Shown here: piece after piece, positions 14,168 to 30,700 of the stretch
Position numbering within the stretch: position 1 is the first letter of the stretch
Layout of the letters: each line of letters starts with the position of its first letter
Origin: Mansonella perstans
Taxonomy: Eukaryota > Nematoda > Chromadorea > Rhabditida > Onchocercidae
Length of the DNA stretch: 64,000 nt
Direction: 5' to 3'
Assembly (NCBI GenBank): GCA_037074765.1
Contig: JBAMDO010000573.1
Span: forward strand, 372,001 to 436,000
Notes under the pieces: model-generated
Seen by the model: only the letters and a program-made list of their open reading frames with translations
What the model was told of the DNA's origin: nothing
Databases searched by the model: none
Translations under genes and position numbers: made by a program

Positions 14168-16995
14168 ATGGAGAAAGCGGTCTTTGCGTTAAAATTTGAA
14201 CAGATGAAAGCGGCTTATAAGAAAATGAAGGAGGAAGGGTAAGGTGTTTTTTAAACAAAAAAATTTGCTTTCAAAGATATTTATGTGCTGCCTCGGATCG
14301 TCACCAGGCGAAACTTGCATCTTCATAGTGGTGTTTTTGAGAATTTTTGATAATATTTTGGGAAATCTTTCAACATACAGTTTCGCGCGATTATAGCTCT
14401 CCTTTCTATTTGTCATTAAAAAAATTTTAATAAATGGGTTGTCTTGAATTTTATGACATTAAACCGTAGATGAATGGAAAAAGTAGATAAAGGAAAAAAT
14501 ATTACATAAAGAACTTTCAGGAGTCCTGCTGAAGTGATTAGATTAACAATCGAAAATGCCGTACACCGGAAAGCATTTGAAATAGCACAGTGTGCGAATA
14601 GTGAGCAAGAAAGTCTTTTGAGACAGCTTTTGGCGGTTACATTCCAAGCTGCTAAAGAAGGTATAACTCGAACATTTTCCACTCCGTTTATATATTGGCA
14701 TTTCAAAGCTTCTTATTCTGCACACAAACCTCAACTCTAAATTGCAGATTTCTGTGCAAAAGGAACAACCGTTGCTGTTGTACAAGATGTATTCGATGTC
14801 AGTCCAGTTAAACGCTGTGAAGAACTTTTCGTTATTGTGGAAGACAATCTGCCACAGTGGAAGATGGTGCATGTTCTCGCTAGTTTTTGTCTCTCTTAAA
14901 ATTTCTGACCAAATGATCTTATGAAGTATTCTATCTTGCGCATGACTCAATTTTCAGGGTATTTTTTACGAGCCGTGCAAAAATATGATACTACGGATGT
15001 GCAATGACTTGCTCAAGCGCCTTTCACGGACGGTAGATACAAGCTTTTGTGGCCGGATTTTAGTTTTATTAGCACATGCATTACCACTGTGTGAAAAATC
15101 CGGTTTAAATCTTGTTAGCCATTTTAACTTGGACAATGTCACAAAATATGATACGGTAAATGTTGACTCTTTTGTTTCTTTAGTCTTTTGTTCCAATATT
15201 TCCTGCTGCAATCCACTAAATCAAACTTATTTCCGAAAATTAGTCATTTTCTCTGTTAAATAATTTAAATTTTTTTTTTTCAAAGTGCAGTGTTTTTGCC
15301 TCTAGGCTGATTCATGTCTTGCGACTGATGTAAATTTAACGGAGGACAACGACGTTATGGAAATGGGCGAAATAAGTGAACGGTATTTTTTGTTTGCAGA
15401 TTTCTAATTAAAAATTTTTTTCACGAATTTTAATTACTAGCATTTGTTATTCAAATTGCTTGGTGAAAACAATGAATACAAAAAACACCACTGCGTTTTA
15501 ACACTATCAGAAAGGTGCATGGAGCGTTGTAATCTTGTTTATTTTTCCACTGATTGGTGGAAGAATTTTCATATTTTTATTTAACAGCTTTTTTTAGGGA
15601 AATTCCAGTTGATTACACACTTTACATGAAATTTTGGCAGTTACAGTCTTTCTTCTCCTCACCAGCAACATGTTTTGAAAAATCGAAATGGAGGACTTTT
15701 CAGCAGGTGTTGTATAACAGTTTATTTTGTATGATTCTTTTTTGTCTAATAATATGTAAATCAAGTAGATTTTTATGTAAATGTTCATAGCAACCAATCA
15801 TTTATTTTTTCGCAGAACACAACTGAGGTGCTCAACATATTTTCAAGTCATAAACTGGAATTCTCTGCAGCCCTTGAGGAGGGTTCAAAAAGAGAACGCT
15901 TGAAGCAGGTTCCGCTTTGTTTTGTTTTTTTAATCGCTTTTTTTAAGCAGTTTTTTGTTTTTAAGTAAAATGATATTCTATGCTTAGACGATTCATTTGC
16001 TTCTGCAAATTCATTTTGAACTTTTCACATTTTTTTCTCAGTCAAGGAGTTTTTATTTTAGGAAAATTCAAATGATGAGGTTGCAGCGGTTCCATCGACT
16101 TCTAAAGATGATGGAGATGAAGACATATATTTTGCGAAATATTTGACTAGTCAGAAGGTAATCTCTAGTTTCAACGTTCAATTAATATTATGTTAGAATT
16201 GTAACATATTTAAAAATATTTATGTATGGAGTTATCCTTTTGTTTAACCACATTTTTTCAGCTGTTGCAATTACAAATGAATGATTCTCAGTTTCGACGT
16301 TATTTTCTCGTACAGTGTCTGATTCTGTACCAGTATTTAGTATCCGATATTAAATTCAAAGAGTAATAACTTCCTATCTTCTTGAATCTCCAAATGCTTT
16401 TTTAATCTTTATTGTGCTACAATAATAAATTTTCTTCTATTGTTTACTCTGAGAATAATTGATAATAAAAATTTCTGCAATTTCTGTTGATAGACCTTAG
16501 TCTTTTAATGCTGTGGTTGAAAAAGTTTTATTCTTTTTGTTTTCAGTAAATCTTTTACTCTGAATGATGAACAGTTACGATTCATTATTGAGTCCACTGA
16601 GAAATGCTTTCGATTACTGCGTGAGACACATCCCAAAGGGCCGCATTTTGCTGATGCTATTAAAGTATGTTTTTACTGATTCAAAATTTAGAAGAACTGT
16701 GCTAGAGAAAGGGAAAATTACTGCTGGAAGTACATTTAGGTAATTCTTCATCGTGAAAAGGAATGGTCTGAATGGAAAAACAAGGGCTGTCTCGATTATA
16801 CTCAGTTAGCGGACAAAGAAAAACCAAGCGTTTTCAAAAAGTAAGCCACTAAGCCGCACTCAGTTAACTGAATATAAAATACATATTGAGATTTTGCTGA
16901 AGCTATATTGCAAACACTTCTTTCTTTGTGATAGTTTATCAATAATAATAATAATAATAATAATTAATAATAATAATAATAATAACAATAATAAC

Positions 16996-17087
<92 letters not shown>

Positions 17088-19256
17088 TGTAATAATAGTA
17101 ACAATAATAATAATAATCATAATGGTGACAATAATAATAATAATAATGATAGTAACAATAATAATAATGATAATATTACAATAATAATATTATAATAATA
17201 ATAATAACAATAGTAATAATAATAATAATAAATAATAGTAATACACTGATGTCTTTTCTAGGCGTCCTAGAAATAGATACGATCCCTCAAAACTTGATCT
17301 CGGCAATCCGGAACTGACAAAGCTATGGAATATCAATCGGGACATGCTATCAGCTTGTGAAGATTCAAGAAGGTAAAATTTAATGAGATTTTTAAATAAA
17401 GTATAAGTTATTCACTAGTTTTTTCAGGCGGTGCAGTATTCCATCTATTAGCGATTGTATTTATGTGGGAAATGCATCCTAGTCGTAATTAGTATCTTTT
17501 CATAGAATAGACTGTTTTCAATTATGTAAGATGTTCAATGGCATCATTTATGATAGCGAGAATCCGCAAAGAAGACCTTTGATATGACAAGGGTAAAGAC
17601 CGTATTTTCTTCATTTACATAAGTGATATTACAATTTGTCATATAATAGTCTGATGCAGAAACTTGATTATTTCAGAAATTTTATACCAAAATTGGTTAC
17701 ATTTCTTGAAAATCCTCTCGATGAATTGGATCCGGAACAATTAGTTGAAGAGCAGTATAGGTAATTTTTACTGCGATGTTTATATTTTCTAAGCTCTTGA
17801 TGTTAGGACGAATTAGTGAATGTCTTGATATAAATTCAGCAGTATTAAAATTAGATTCTTTTTAATGAAATGACAGAAGTACGATGTTATGTAAGCTGAA
17901 GAAAGTTCTAAAGTCGTGGAAATAAATGATGGACCTAATGCAGCTATGTATGACAATTACTATTCTAAAACCCTTTTAGGCTGGTGAACAATGAATCATT
18001 TCAGTGGAGAGCATCACGACTTCTGATGTCTCATAGCACGTCGTATTTCCAAGTACGTTTTCTTCATGAACATTTCAGTATTATTAAATGATATGGACAT
18101 TTTAGTATTATTAAATGATTTTAATTTGTGTACTATTATAGGTACCATCAAAGAGGAATGAAGTAACAGCAAATTTAGCACCATTTTTGGAAGAAGTGAT
18201 CAAGCATGCCGCAGTTAATTTCCCGGTCAGTGGTTTTTACTTTGTCATCTTATGCAGATTGATAGTTACTCAGTTAAAATGTTTCCTCATAGCACACAAA
18301 AAATCGCATTCAGAACTTGTGAGATTTTTATTTACTGAGATGTTAACCTGAATTCTGAGATTATCCAGTCATTATAGTCAACTATTGTCCAATCAACCAT
18401 TCATATGTCACAATTGTCTGGTATTTCAGGAGTTGAAAGATCGCATTCCAGGTTTTTCAGATGACAAAAAAACTACCGAAGATGGTGCAAATAATATTAG
18501 CTTTACTTCATCGACACTTCATAACGGGTTCTTTTTTTTTGAATTTTTTGCTATTAATGGCAGTTTATGTCTATTATTTCCTTCCATTCTTTAGCATAAT
18601 GATGCAATGTTTAATTCAAAACTGACGGCTAATACTGAACTGCTTATGCGACATTGTTCACTGTTGGATTTGTATAGAGAAAAATTGTAATGCGTAAATT
18701 GTCTTGCTCTTTCGTTACTTATAAGAGTTTTAAATTTTTCAGTGAAATTTCACTACATCTTATTCAGTAATTCAGAAATCACCTCACTAACTAAATTGAT
18801 GTTGCAGGATTAACTAATTATTTTGCTGTGTTATCAGTTTGCATGTTTTTTCAGGAGAGAGCATGTTGAACCTTCTGCTGCTTTAACAGATTCACATATC
18901 GAACAGCTTGCACCTTTGCTAGCAAATAACTGGTCGACATTAGCAGATGTAATGAATGTCAACAAGGAAAGGGACGATGCAAGAGAAGAGGTATGCAGCA
19001 CGGATGTTTGAAATTAATTCGGCGCATATGTTTTGCCGTATTTTTATATTTTCTGGCGAAGTTCCATGATATTGCTTAAATTTTCTCAAAGCTGCTCTTT
19101 TTCTTCTAGCCAATGAAAGTAGCACAACGAATATTGAAGACCTGGAGGCAGAAAGAAGGAAAAGCAGCAACAGTGAAACGGATCAGTAGTGTCTTATTAA
19201 TGGCTGAGTTATTCAGTGAACAAGTTGGACAAGTGTTTAGAGGAGTTCGTCTTTAA
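14168..19256 (+). CDS. thoc-1: THO complex subunit 1 (THOC1/Hpr1)
   Basis: Nineteen exons were traced: 14168-14238, 14521-14660, 14748-14866, 14958-15155, 15306-15382, 15598-15706, 15816-15908, 16062-16157, 16262-16362, 16547-16664, 16740-16840, 17262-17372, 17677-17760, 17980-18052, 18142-18225, 18430-~18525, 18595-18686, 18855-18990 and 19110-19256. The product is about 681 aa; human THOC1 is 657. THO couples transcription to mRNP packaging and nuclear export. Clear family blocks are NMILRMCNDLLKRLSR, FCGRI...EKSGLNL, IPVDYTLYMKFWQLQ, the IYFAKYLTSQKLL block, and FQWRASRLL. The C-terminus (from LTDSHIEQLAPLLANNW) is a death-like domain, as in vertebrate THOC1. The intron after 16840 holds a large AAT microsatellite. 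The donor of the exon starting at 18430 is unresolved: no in-phase GT is present. Identification is firm. Confidence 0.92.
16938..17240. repeat. AAT/ATT microsatellite inside a thoc-1 intron
   Basis: About 300 bp made almost wholly of AAT triplets with scattered AAC, AGT and GAT variants, lying between thoc-1 exons 16740-16840 and 17262-17372. Apparent poly-Asn or poly-Leu frames here are translation artefacts. The tract is long enough to vary between individuals. Confidence 0.95.
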
Positions 19257-20302
19257 TCTTCTATTTATTAATGCTTTTGAATTTCAAGTATCTTAAGTTT
19301 TTTATAAGAGTATCAGTGTTTCAGAATACACCAAAAAGAGTTTCGGCATGATGGCTGCATTTGGCATATGATTTTAACTGTAATTATGATCTCGTAACTA
19401 ACATCTTTTATTATTTGTTGTCAAGATATATTGTTTTTCTTTCGTTTCTGCTGAGTCACAAAGATAGAATTCTAACTTCAGCTATGAATTTTAGTTTCTA
19501 ATCATTCGGAGATTCGGAATTTTGCTTCTTCCATGTAATATTTCTGTGAGACTTAAGAAATGTTGATTTATCTTATGATTGTTGTTTTGATCTGAATGAT
19601 CTGAATTTGTAATAGCAAATTTCATGAAAAAGCAATATAAAATATAATTTGAGGAGGATAGCCTATGTTTCCTCATATTTTTCATATCTTTACACATTGT
19701 GTTTGGTTTTTTATATTATTCATATGCTAATATATGCTATATTTTGCTTTTTGAAATAAATTGAAAGGATTAGTTTTCATTACTGGCATGCTGATAATAC
19801 TTGGCGTATTTTTATACGCTGTATATTTTCACCGATTTTTGACATTTATTACAAAAATGTTATGAATTTCTAATGGAAGATTTCGAAAAGTGAAAGGCAA
19901 TTCTCTGCGTTATCACTATACAGGAATAGTAGTGAGGTTTTTTGTCGTAATAACAAATATAGATATACTCACATTTTGTTCAACTGGAAATCAAAAGTTT
20001 TCTGAATTCATGATTAAAAATTGCTGATGAAAAGTGTATATTGAGTATTTCAAAACGAAGGCATAAAAACATTGATTTTTCGTTTCCTGATTGATAGCTT
20101 ATCATTTATTTCATTGAGAATTGTTAGAATTTTAGTGTACAAGTAATTGGATTTGATGACGGAATTTTGCAACGGTATTCGAAGTTCACTCAATGTTGCG
20201 TGAGTTTCCACGCAGTTTTGTGTTTTCAATAAAGCAATTAAAATTTTTCGATTCATTTCAAGAATTTTTGACTCTCTACGAATTAATTTTTAAATATTAA
20301 AG
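19257..20302. other. thoc-1 / piga-1 intergenic
   Basis: About 1 kb. A possible AATAAA signal (TTGAAATAAATTG) is at about 19755 for thoc-1. No additional exon for the PIGA N-terminus could be assigned. No other gene was seen. Confidence 0.5.
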
Positions 20303-20303
20303 A

Positions 20304-22894
<2,591 letters not shown>

Positions 22895-23634
22895 GCACTA
22901 GTCATAAACATCTTTTCATATCATGCATTTATTATTTCACCAACTTTTATTTCTTAATTGTGTAACTCTTTTGGTTTTGCGCTATAATGATAATTCATAA
23001 AATATTTATAAATTTTTGTGCTGACTTCATTTTATTATATGAAGGACTGCGAATGCTCATACAGTTTGTTTTTAAGTTGTTTTGAAGGAAAATTCGGAAA
23101 CTTTGCAGCATTGTTTAAATGTTCTTTCATAACTTTTTAGCACAAAAAATTAGAGTGTTAGCTATGCTGCTGGTAACTACTGCTTTATGCAATGAAATAT
23201 GATTGGAATGGTGCTCTCATTTCATATTCCATGCTTCGGTATAAGATTTCGGGAAATATTTCTAATATACATAGCAACTGGATAGGATAGGTAACGATAT
23301 CTAAGAAAAGAATAGTCTTCGAAAGTTATTGATAATTTGTTTTGAAAAACATTTAATTTACTAATAATAACTGTATTTCCTTCTTGACTTAATTTTGTAC
23401 TATCAGATTATCTATAGATGAAGTTGTAAATATTTTAGCAGTAATGATCAGCTCTTATTGTAAAGTTGACTGCAATTACAATTACGTTAATGAAATGGAT
23501 TTCTGTGCAAATTATTCACATCGTGTTTTTGATGAGCATTCAAGCAAGAGACATGAAAACTGTAAAATTTATGTTACAAATGAATCATATGTGATTATCA
23601 TATATGAAATGTTATTTTAGAGCATTAATGATAC

Positions 23635-23680
23635 AGTTTGTTTTTAAGTTGTTTTGAAGGAAACAACTTAAAAACAAACT
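23635..23680. repeat. Perfect 20-bp inverted repeat (hairpin, 6-nt loop)
   Basis: The arms 23635-23654 and 23661-23680 are exact reverse complements around the loop TGAAGG. The left arm plus loop is also found in direct orientation about 570 bp upstream (about 23060-23091), so the hairpin looks like a copied segment with a templated inverted copy added. Confidence 0.9.
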
Positions 23681-24395
23681 TAATGATTAATGATGCATTA
23701 ATGATAGCCTAACATTAAGAGTAAATTCACTTCGAAGAAGTTTCAAAAGCTTGTTAATTAATTATCTGCTTATTCGGTTATTTTTCAGTAAGCTTGTTGT
23801 TCATTAAAATATCACTGTAAAAGTATGCGTGTTAAATGACTGAAATGCTAGTATTGATGCATAATTTGCAATGCTTTTTTCAATGCGCAACTAATTTTTG
23901 CAAATATTTTCAATTTTGACAAAAACAGAAATAGTCAGCTCATTTTCAATTGTTTTCTCTGTCTTTATCATCTATTGAATGAATTGTTGAATTTTGAAAT
24001 TATCGCAAAAATTTATTTTTAATTTATTCGAATTATCTTTAAATCAGTTTCTCAAACTTTTTCGAAAATTCAATTGAATTATTTACGTTGTCTGTTGCTT
24101 ACGAGGAATAGACTTTTGAGTGCATCAATGACTATTATAGTAAATTAATGATTTCATTTAATTAACTGTATGTCTAAAAAATAAGCCAATTTGCATTGCT
24201 GTCATAAATTTGAAAACGAGTTTCCTTAAAAAAAAGAAAAATAATGATATTCCTTCAATTGTTTCATTAGTACATTGATTTCGGATCTTTGATTCTTTTT
24301 AATTAAAAAATACTGCATAGCATTTGATCAAATTACCAATCTAAAATAATGATTCAAATTATATTGTTAGTATTCAAACTAAATTTTTGAATCAT

Positions 24396-24419
24396 TTTAT
24401 AAGCAATATTGCTTATAAA
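24396..24419. repeat. 24-bp perfect palindrome
   Basis: TTTATAAGCAAT is followed directly by its exact complement ATTGCTTATAAA. The function is unknown. It lies about 330 bp upstream of the CIP2A-like start codon. Confidence 0.8.
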
Positions 24420-24702
24420 TTAATGTAGATGATAAGAGAAAATGGTGCAGCGAAAGTTAAATTTTTTGAGCTAAATTTCGATTATTAATTAAATTTGTTG
24501 TATATATTTTGGAAGCGTGATAGCAATAAGCAGGACATCATTTATGCTCGAATATAAGCGCAAAATTTACCTTTACCACTTCTAATATCTCGGGAATTGC
24601 TTCAGTGAATTGTTTTTCCATTAAATTTTAACTGCTTCAGCGTGACCATGTACCATATATCTGTATTCGATTTCCATCATAAGTATATAAGTAACGACAT
24701 GA

Positions 24703-24711
24703 ATTCTTCAG
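24703..24711 (+). promoter_or_regulatory. Putative trans-splice acceptor of the CIP2A-like gene
   Basis: ATTCTTCAG lies 35 nt before the ATG at 24747, with no exon recognisable upstream. It could be an SL acceptor or the end of a 5'-UTR intron. Confidence 0.35.
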
Positions 24712-24746
24712 TATTTCGGTAAAACAGCTAGAAGTGATTGGTACGA

Positions 24747-27700
24747 ATGAGTGATGCCCTAAGGGCGTCTATTGCTGCAGCAACTACTGCTGCTCATCGA
24801 TTTCACAGTGATAATAGCGAAATTAATGCCTCATTATTGGATACTCATTTGGGGGTAAGTTTTTTTTTCCTTAAAATTCAATTTAAGAAAATCTAAGTAA
24901 TAACTCCATATTTTCTGATTCAATTGGATATTTTCATTCAACACTTTTAACTGATTCAATGATAGATTTTATTTGCCTTATAACTTCAGTAAATCATTTT
25001 TTGTTATTTTAGTAGCAAGCAATAATTAGAATTATAGTAAATTACAAAAACTCCAATATATATATTAATTATATATTAATTCTAGTGTATTCATTTCCTA
25101 CATATTCATTTCTTTGCTATTCAAATTTTCTTTACTGTTGAAATATTAAGGTCATTGTCATCGCTATGTTCTTTTTTTTTTGTTTGAATAGAACAATTTC
25201 AGGAATTAGTTCAATTAACAAATATTTCGGATACATCAGCCAGATTAAGCATACATGATAGTCAATTATGCGAATTGCTTCGTCATTGTTTGATGCTATT
25301 GAATGGTATTTCTACATCGGCAATTACTCGTTCTCGTTTGCATCTTTTTCTTTTCAATTTAGGTTTGTTATGTGTTTCAGTACTTTGCTTTTTGATTAAT
25401 AGAAATTACACTGCTTTTCTTTATTCGGCCTAGCATTTATTTATTTTTTTTTTTTTTTTTTTTTTTTTTTGACAAAGGATAGTATAATTTATAGTTCTGC
25501 GATTATTTCGTATCTATTCGTATAAATACGCTCTAGATTATTAACAAAATTTCGATGTCTAAAATACTTAGAAAGGGTAGTTGTTTTTTATGTTATGAGA
25601 ATCATTTTTATTTATACGAATCATTTCAGCTTTTCATAATATTTCGATCAGAAGCTACCTAGCAGGAGAAGATTTACAGATTTGTGGATCAGTTTTTGAA
25701 TGCCTAAAATTATCATTGCGAGATCAGCTTGGCCCACAGAATCTTATTGATGTATTGCGATTACTTCAAGTATGTTACATTTATATTCGTAAGTTTAATA
25801 ATGCTTTTCCGCCTTGTTGCTAACATTTGTTCATTTGTTCAGGTACTTACTTATGAACGAAGTGTAGTGCTTGGATTATGGACGAATGATCTTATTTCAT
25901 TTCTTCTAAGCGAAGTGTTAGTTTTAAGCTTCAAACACGTTATTTCTATGCATATATTTATTTAGTATTCAGTTTTAACCTATTTATTTTTTATACTCAT
26001 TTTTAAATATTAATCGGTATAGTTCGTTAACTTTAATTCTACTTGTATGTATATACTAAAATCTAAAATATTTTTTATTTATTTGAATTTTACTGCAGAA
26101 CTTGTGATGATGAACCAGAATGGCTTCCTTATTGTATAGCCATTCTATGTAATCTCGCCACTCGATCAAAATCAGCTTGTTTAAGAATACGTAAGTCGGT
26201 AAGTTCATTTTTCTTTTTTTTTTCGTTTTACAATAAAATAGTTTTAAATTTTACACTGCTAAAGAGTATGATGCATGGACTTCATCATTTGATTCTTTTT
26301 TATGGATAATGAAATGAGACATTTTTTAAATTACTTTAATATGCGAAGGATTTACAGTCATCCTATAAGGCATTCACCCGCAAGTTGCTGAAACTGTTAG
26401 CTCATGAGTCGCGAACTGTGGTTATTTCATCTCTTGTACTTGTCGGTTTTCTGGAGAAAAAACTTCGTGACACAGTAATTTTGTTAAGCAGTTTTTTAGA
26501 GGTTGATTCAGCTATTATGCAAAATCTTCATTACTACTTTAAAAAGCCCCATCGATGTCTCTGTATTTAAAAAAAAAGTTTCATAAAATCTACTAGCATG
26601 AAACTGGAAGTTTAAGTTTCAAGTTGTAAAATTTCAACACTTTTTTGAATCAGAAAAATCAACCTATACCAGAAAAAACAGAATGTAAATTCATATTAAA
26701 TTTATAGTGGATTTTTCCATTCACTGCGAAAAAAAAGTGTAAGAAAACTGCTCATTTCATGTATTTTGTTCTCGAAACATTCCTCAAACATTCCGGTGTA
26801 TTTTCAATGTTTTAATTCTGGGAGATCATCTGATGACGCGACATATTGCTGCTGATCTACTGAAACGATTAATCATCAGCGACTCCTGTGATGTATGACT
26901 CTTGTATTTTGAAGATTTAATTATTTTGATTTCCAAACTTTTCCAGCATTATTTATCACTTTTTTGAATTAGAAAAATCAATTCTTACCGGAAAAGATAG
27001 GACGTAAGATTGGGCATGAATCTGTATTATGTTTTGCTCATAGGAGTAGTGCTTGAGCAGATTGTGTAGAAATATTTATATAAATACTTTAAATTTATGC
27101 TACTCTCTGACTTCAAAATTTTAATAGAGGTGAAGATATGAAAATAGACTGCGTGTTGCAGGTGTCATCACTTCCAACAATTACAGCTACAGCCAAAGAT
27201 CTCACTTCTTATCCATATTTCGAAAACACGATTCAACTTGTTGCAGGTCTTTTTGTTCAAATTGATCCTCGCACTGAAGAAGCATTTAAAGTAAGTTATT
27301 TTGTCCGCAGCCTAAAATTTGTTCACGTGCTTATATATTCGATAGGATTTTCAACTTAATCTATGAAATTTTCTGTAGGTGTACGATCTGCTTTTGTCAT
27401 TTTGTTCAATAGCTCAACTACGATCAGCGACTACTCAAGCTATTTTGCGGTGCTCGTCGTGTAAAGAAAGATTAACAACGCCAATTCTGTCTATTTGCAA
27501 CACATCTAGTCTGTCTTTCGGTGAGATTATTCATCCCGAAATCCCGTTGAAGGCCATGCATCTTCTCATTTATCTGCTGCAGGTATAGAAAAAATGAAGT
27601 GTTCAAACCTCGTGCATATTATTATTTTCGATCCTGAAACTGACTCGAAATTTTAACAAGATTTTAAGAAAGAAATATAATTGGACCTTAGCTTTACTGC

Positions 27701-30700
27701 CTATTTGATAATATCACTAAATTTTAATATTGGATACACTTGTAACGAATGGAACTTTTATGATTTAAGCAAAATAAATGCGCTGAAAAATTGGTTCTTT
27801 TGATATAAAAATCTTTTTTTATATTCTTTTCTTTTGATATAAAATCGCTGTTTTGATTTGATATAAAAAAACATCTTATATGATTTTTTTTATCATTGAT
27901 TGTTGATCATGATATTTTCCCTGTTTGTATCGAATATTCTCAAAAAAATTTCACACAGGAACTGATCGAAAATGATGGTCATGTACGAGATGTTTTGCCC
28001 GTTGAATATATTTTACGACTTATCGAAAATAACACAAAAACAGCGATTGAAACAACCAGCAACTTTGTGAAATTTCAGTGTCAAAGAATAACTGAGGGTT
28101 TACGCCTTGCTGAAAGTAATCATTTGAGATTTGCATACTAAACCATAAAAAAAGTGTATATTATTTAGGTATTAGGGCTTACATCTATAATGTCGACAAT
28201 TTCGTTTCAGTTTTTTTCTTTTTTTTTTCCTTTTTTTCCTTTTGTAGCGGTTTCGAATGATGATGATATAAGAACTTATTTACTGGAAGTTGTCACTGCC
28301 CCGCTTTGTTCGCACATTATCGAGTCACAAATGATTTCAAATACTGTTGTTACCTATGTAGGACAACCTGCAATGCAGCGCAGCGGATCTTTGCCGGAAT
28401 GGTGGTAAGTTTTCTCTTTTTTGACCCAAATTTTAAAATATACAGATCAATTGCACTCATTTATTGACAGAGTGGGCTCTAATGGTTCCATCCACATTTT
28501 TCATATTTCCCGAAATTGTAAAACACTTCATAATTCATGGCTTCCTGGTTTGCAGTGCAAGAGGGTTATTTCTTCCTACTGCCTAAAAGGTTGATTCTTT
28601 TGGTCTGTTGGAGTAGACCGTTTACCTTGTTCCGCAGATCGTAATATTATTTTTGATAAATAGAAGATCTTTTTCTTCTCCATTTTTATCTAATTATTTT
28701 CTCGTGTTCTTCATTTATGGAACCGTGTTGAAACTTACAGCGTCGAAGGCGTAGCAGTAGTTTTGAAATTGCTGAAAGTTCTGATCATATTGAAGGATTA
28801 TTCAAATTCGCACAGAGATTTATATTGGAAAATATTAAAGGTCATCGATTACTTATAATTGAATACAGTTTTATAACTGCGTACTTTATGCTTGAGATTA
28901 GTTTTTATCGTTTATCTTTTAGGATGATCGTTTAGTGCCATTCATCGCATATGCAATTGCTGATGGTCGTACGGATTTGACACATGAAGCTTTATTCGTT
29001 TTTATACATTGTGCACAGAGTCATACTTTTCCCACAAAATGGTATATTTTCAATATTAATTTTTTGCTTAACTTATTCTAATCAGCTATTTTGAGGTTGG
29101 GAAATTTAATAGCAAGCTGTCGTAGAGAAAAGGCCATGGCATCTAATATAGCAAGGAACTGCTTATCTTGGTAAGCTTTTTTCTCATTTCTTGCTTCAGT
29201 ATTTGTCTTAATCACGTGATTAATGTAATACATCATTGGATAACTCAACTATGGATTGCTCGACTTTATGCTGTCGTTTTAGCTGCTCCTCCGAAATTAG
29301 TTTAAGTGGTGATCCTGATGGCTTTTCAACGGATGATAGGAAAAAAGCTAGTGATTGTGTAACAAAAAAAGGTGGAACTGCAAAACAGTTCGATGATTTA
29401 TCAGATAAGTTACTGCAGAGGAAGGATGTGAGTTTGAAATCATTCATGTCTTTAGCTTTAATGTGCCAAACAGTTTATGTGAAGCGATGAATGCAAAGTT
29501 TGATTCTGATTCTCCATAAAATTCGTTTCGTTTCATGTCATTATTAAATAGTGCCTGAAGTGAAATCGATTTCTAGCTCAAAGATTCTCGAATATTGCAG
29601 TTATTAAGTATGTATGAAAAGGAGTACAAGCTTTGAAAGTACTTATATCTGTACTGTCGCTGTTGTCATTTATTTTTTCAAAACTGTCATAATTCACTAT
29701 CCTTCAATCTTTTGCTTTATTTTATTGAATCAAAATGCTGTTTCAGTTCGAATTAGAATGGGTTTGAAATTATGTGCAGACTTCGTTCCTTAAACTTTAA
29801 ATTTCCAAGAGTTCCAATCGTAACAACTCGTAGTAAACATCTAGAAAATGAATTCTAATATTTAGAAAAAACCGTAAAGCACTCCCGATAGATCGTGCTT
29901 TTACCGTTTGAAATTGTTGCTATTTTCGCTTTGTTGTTACGCTATGCGTGTTATGTTTTAGATTCGAGAAATAGAATTGGAGGAAACAGTGGCGAAGATG
30001 AAACATCGCAATGAAAATTTTCAGAATCTGCCGAACAAGAATAATAGTGAGAATGAGGTGACGGTTTTTAATTTTGAAGAGAATTTTAACTTTCAATTAC
30101 TTCATAGCTCTTGCAGATAATAAGTCTTCGGAAATCGCTTGCTGAGTGCGAGAAAAAGAACAGGGATTTGAATGTGCTTTTAACTTCTCTCTACTCAGAG
30201 AAAAGAGATACGGACGAAACATGTGAGACTTATAAGAAAATAGTGGAGGATAAAAAAATGGAAATCTCTACGCTTAGTAACGAGTGAGTTCATTTAAAAT
30301 CTAAACAGACTGTTAACGCAGTTGTTTTTGTGTTCTCAAGATCCAGAACTCAGAAACTGTAAAGTTTTCACATCAGATTGTTCAGGTCGTGGCAAACTTT
30401 CGTGAACTTGTAAGAATCATTCATAATTTAAAACCAAACTTTCGAATCATTCATAATTCCATTTTGACGTATGCTCTGCTCTTGCCATTTTTTTTTCTAT
30501 TTTTAGACTTGAAAAAATAACACAAGAAAAAAATATTTTACAAGAAGAAAATAAAAGTGAAAGAGAGCTTGCTACACTAGCGAAGAGCCGTTACGACGAA
30601 CTGAAGAAAAAATTTACCCAGTAAGGCTTGTTTGATATGAATTTACTGCTTACTAAGATCGACGAATTATTTGTTTAAAAAACTGCAAAAAGTGCAATCA

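Larger units (their letters stand above)
22895..24746. other. piga-1 / CIP2A-like intergenic
   Basis: About 1.85 kb, AT-rich. It contains a copied segment and a perfect 20-bp inverted repeat (see 23635-23680) and a 24-bp palindrome at 24396-24419. No gene was recognised. Confidence 0.5.

Noticed and set aside
16860..17184. Long open frames of poly-Asn/poly-Leu/poly-Ile
   Set aside because: They are translations of the AAT microsatellite inside a thoc-1 intron.
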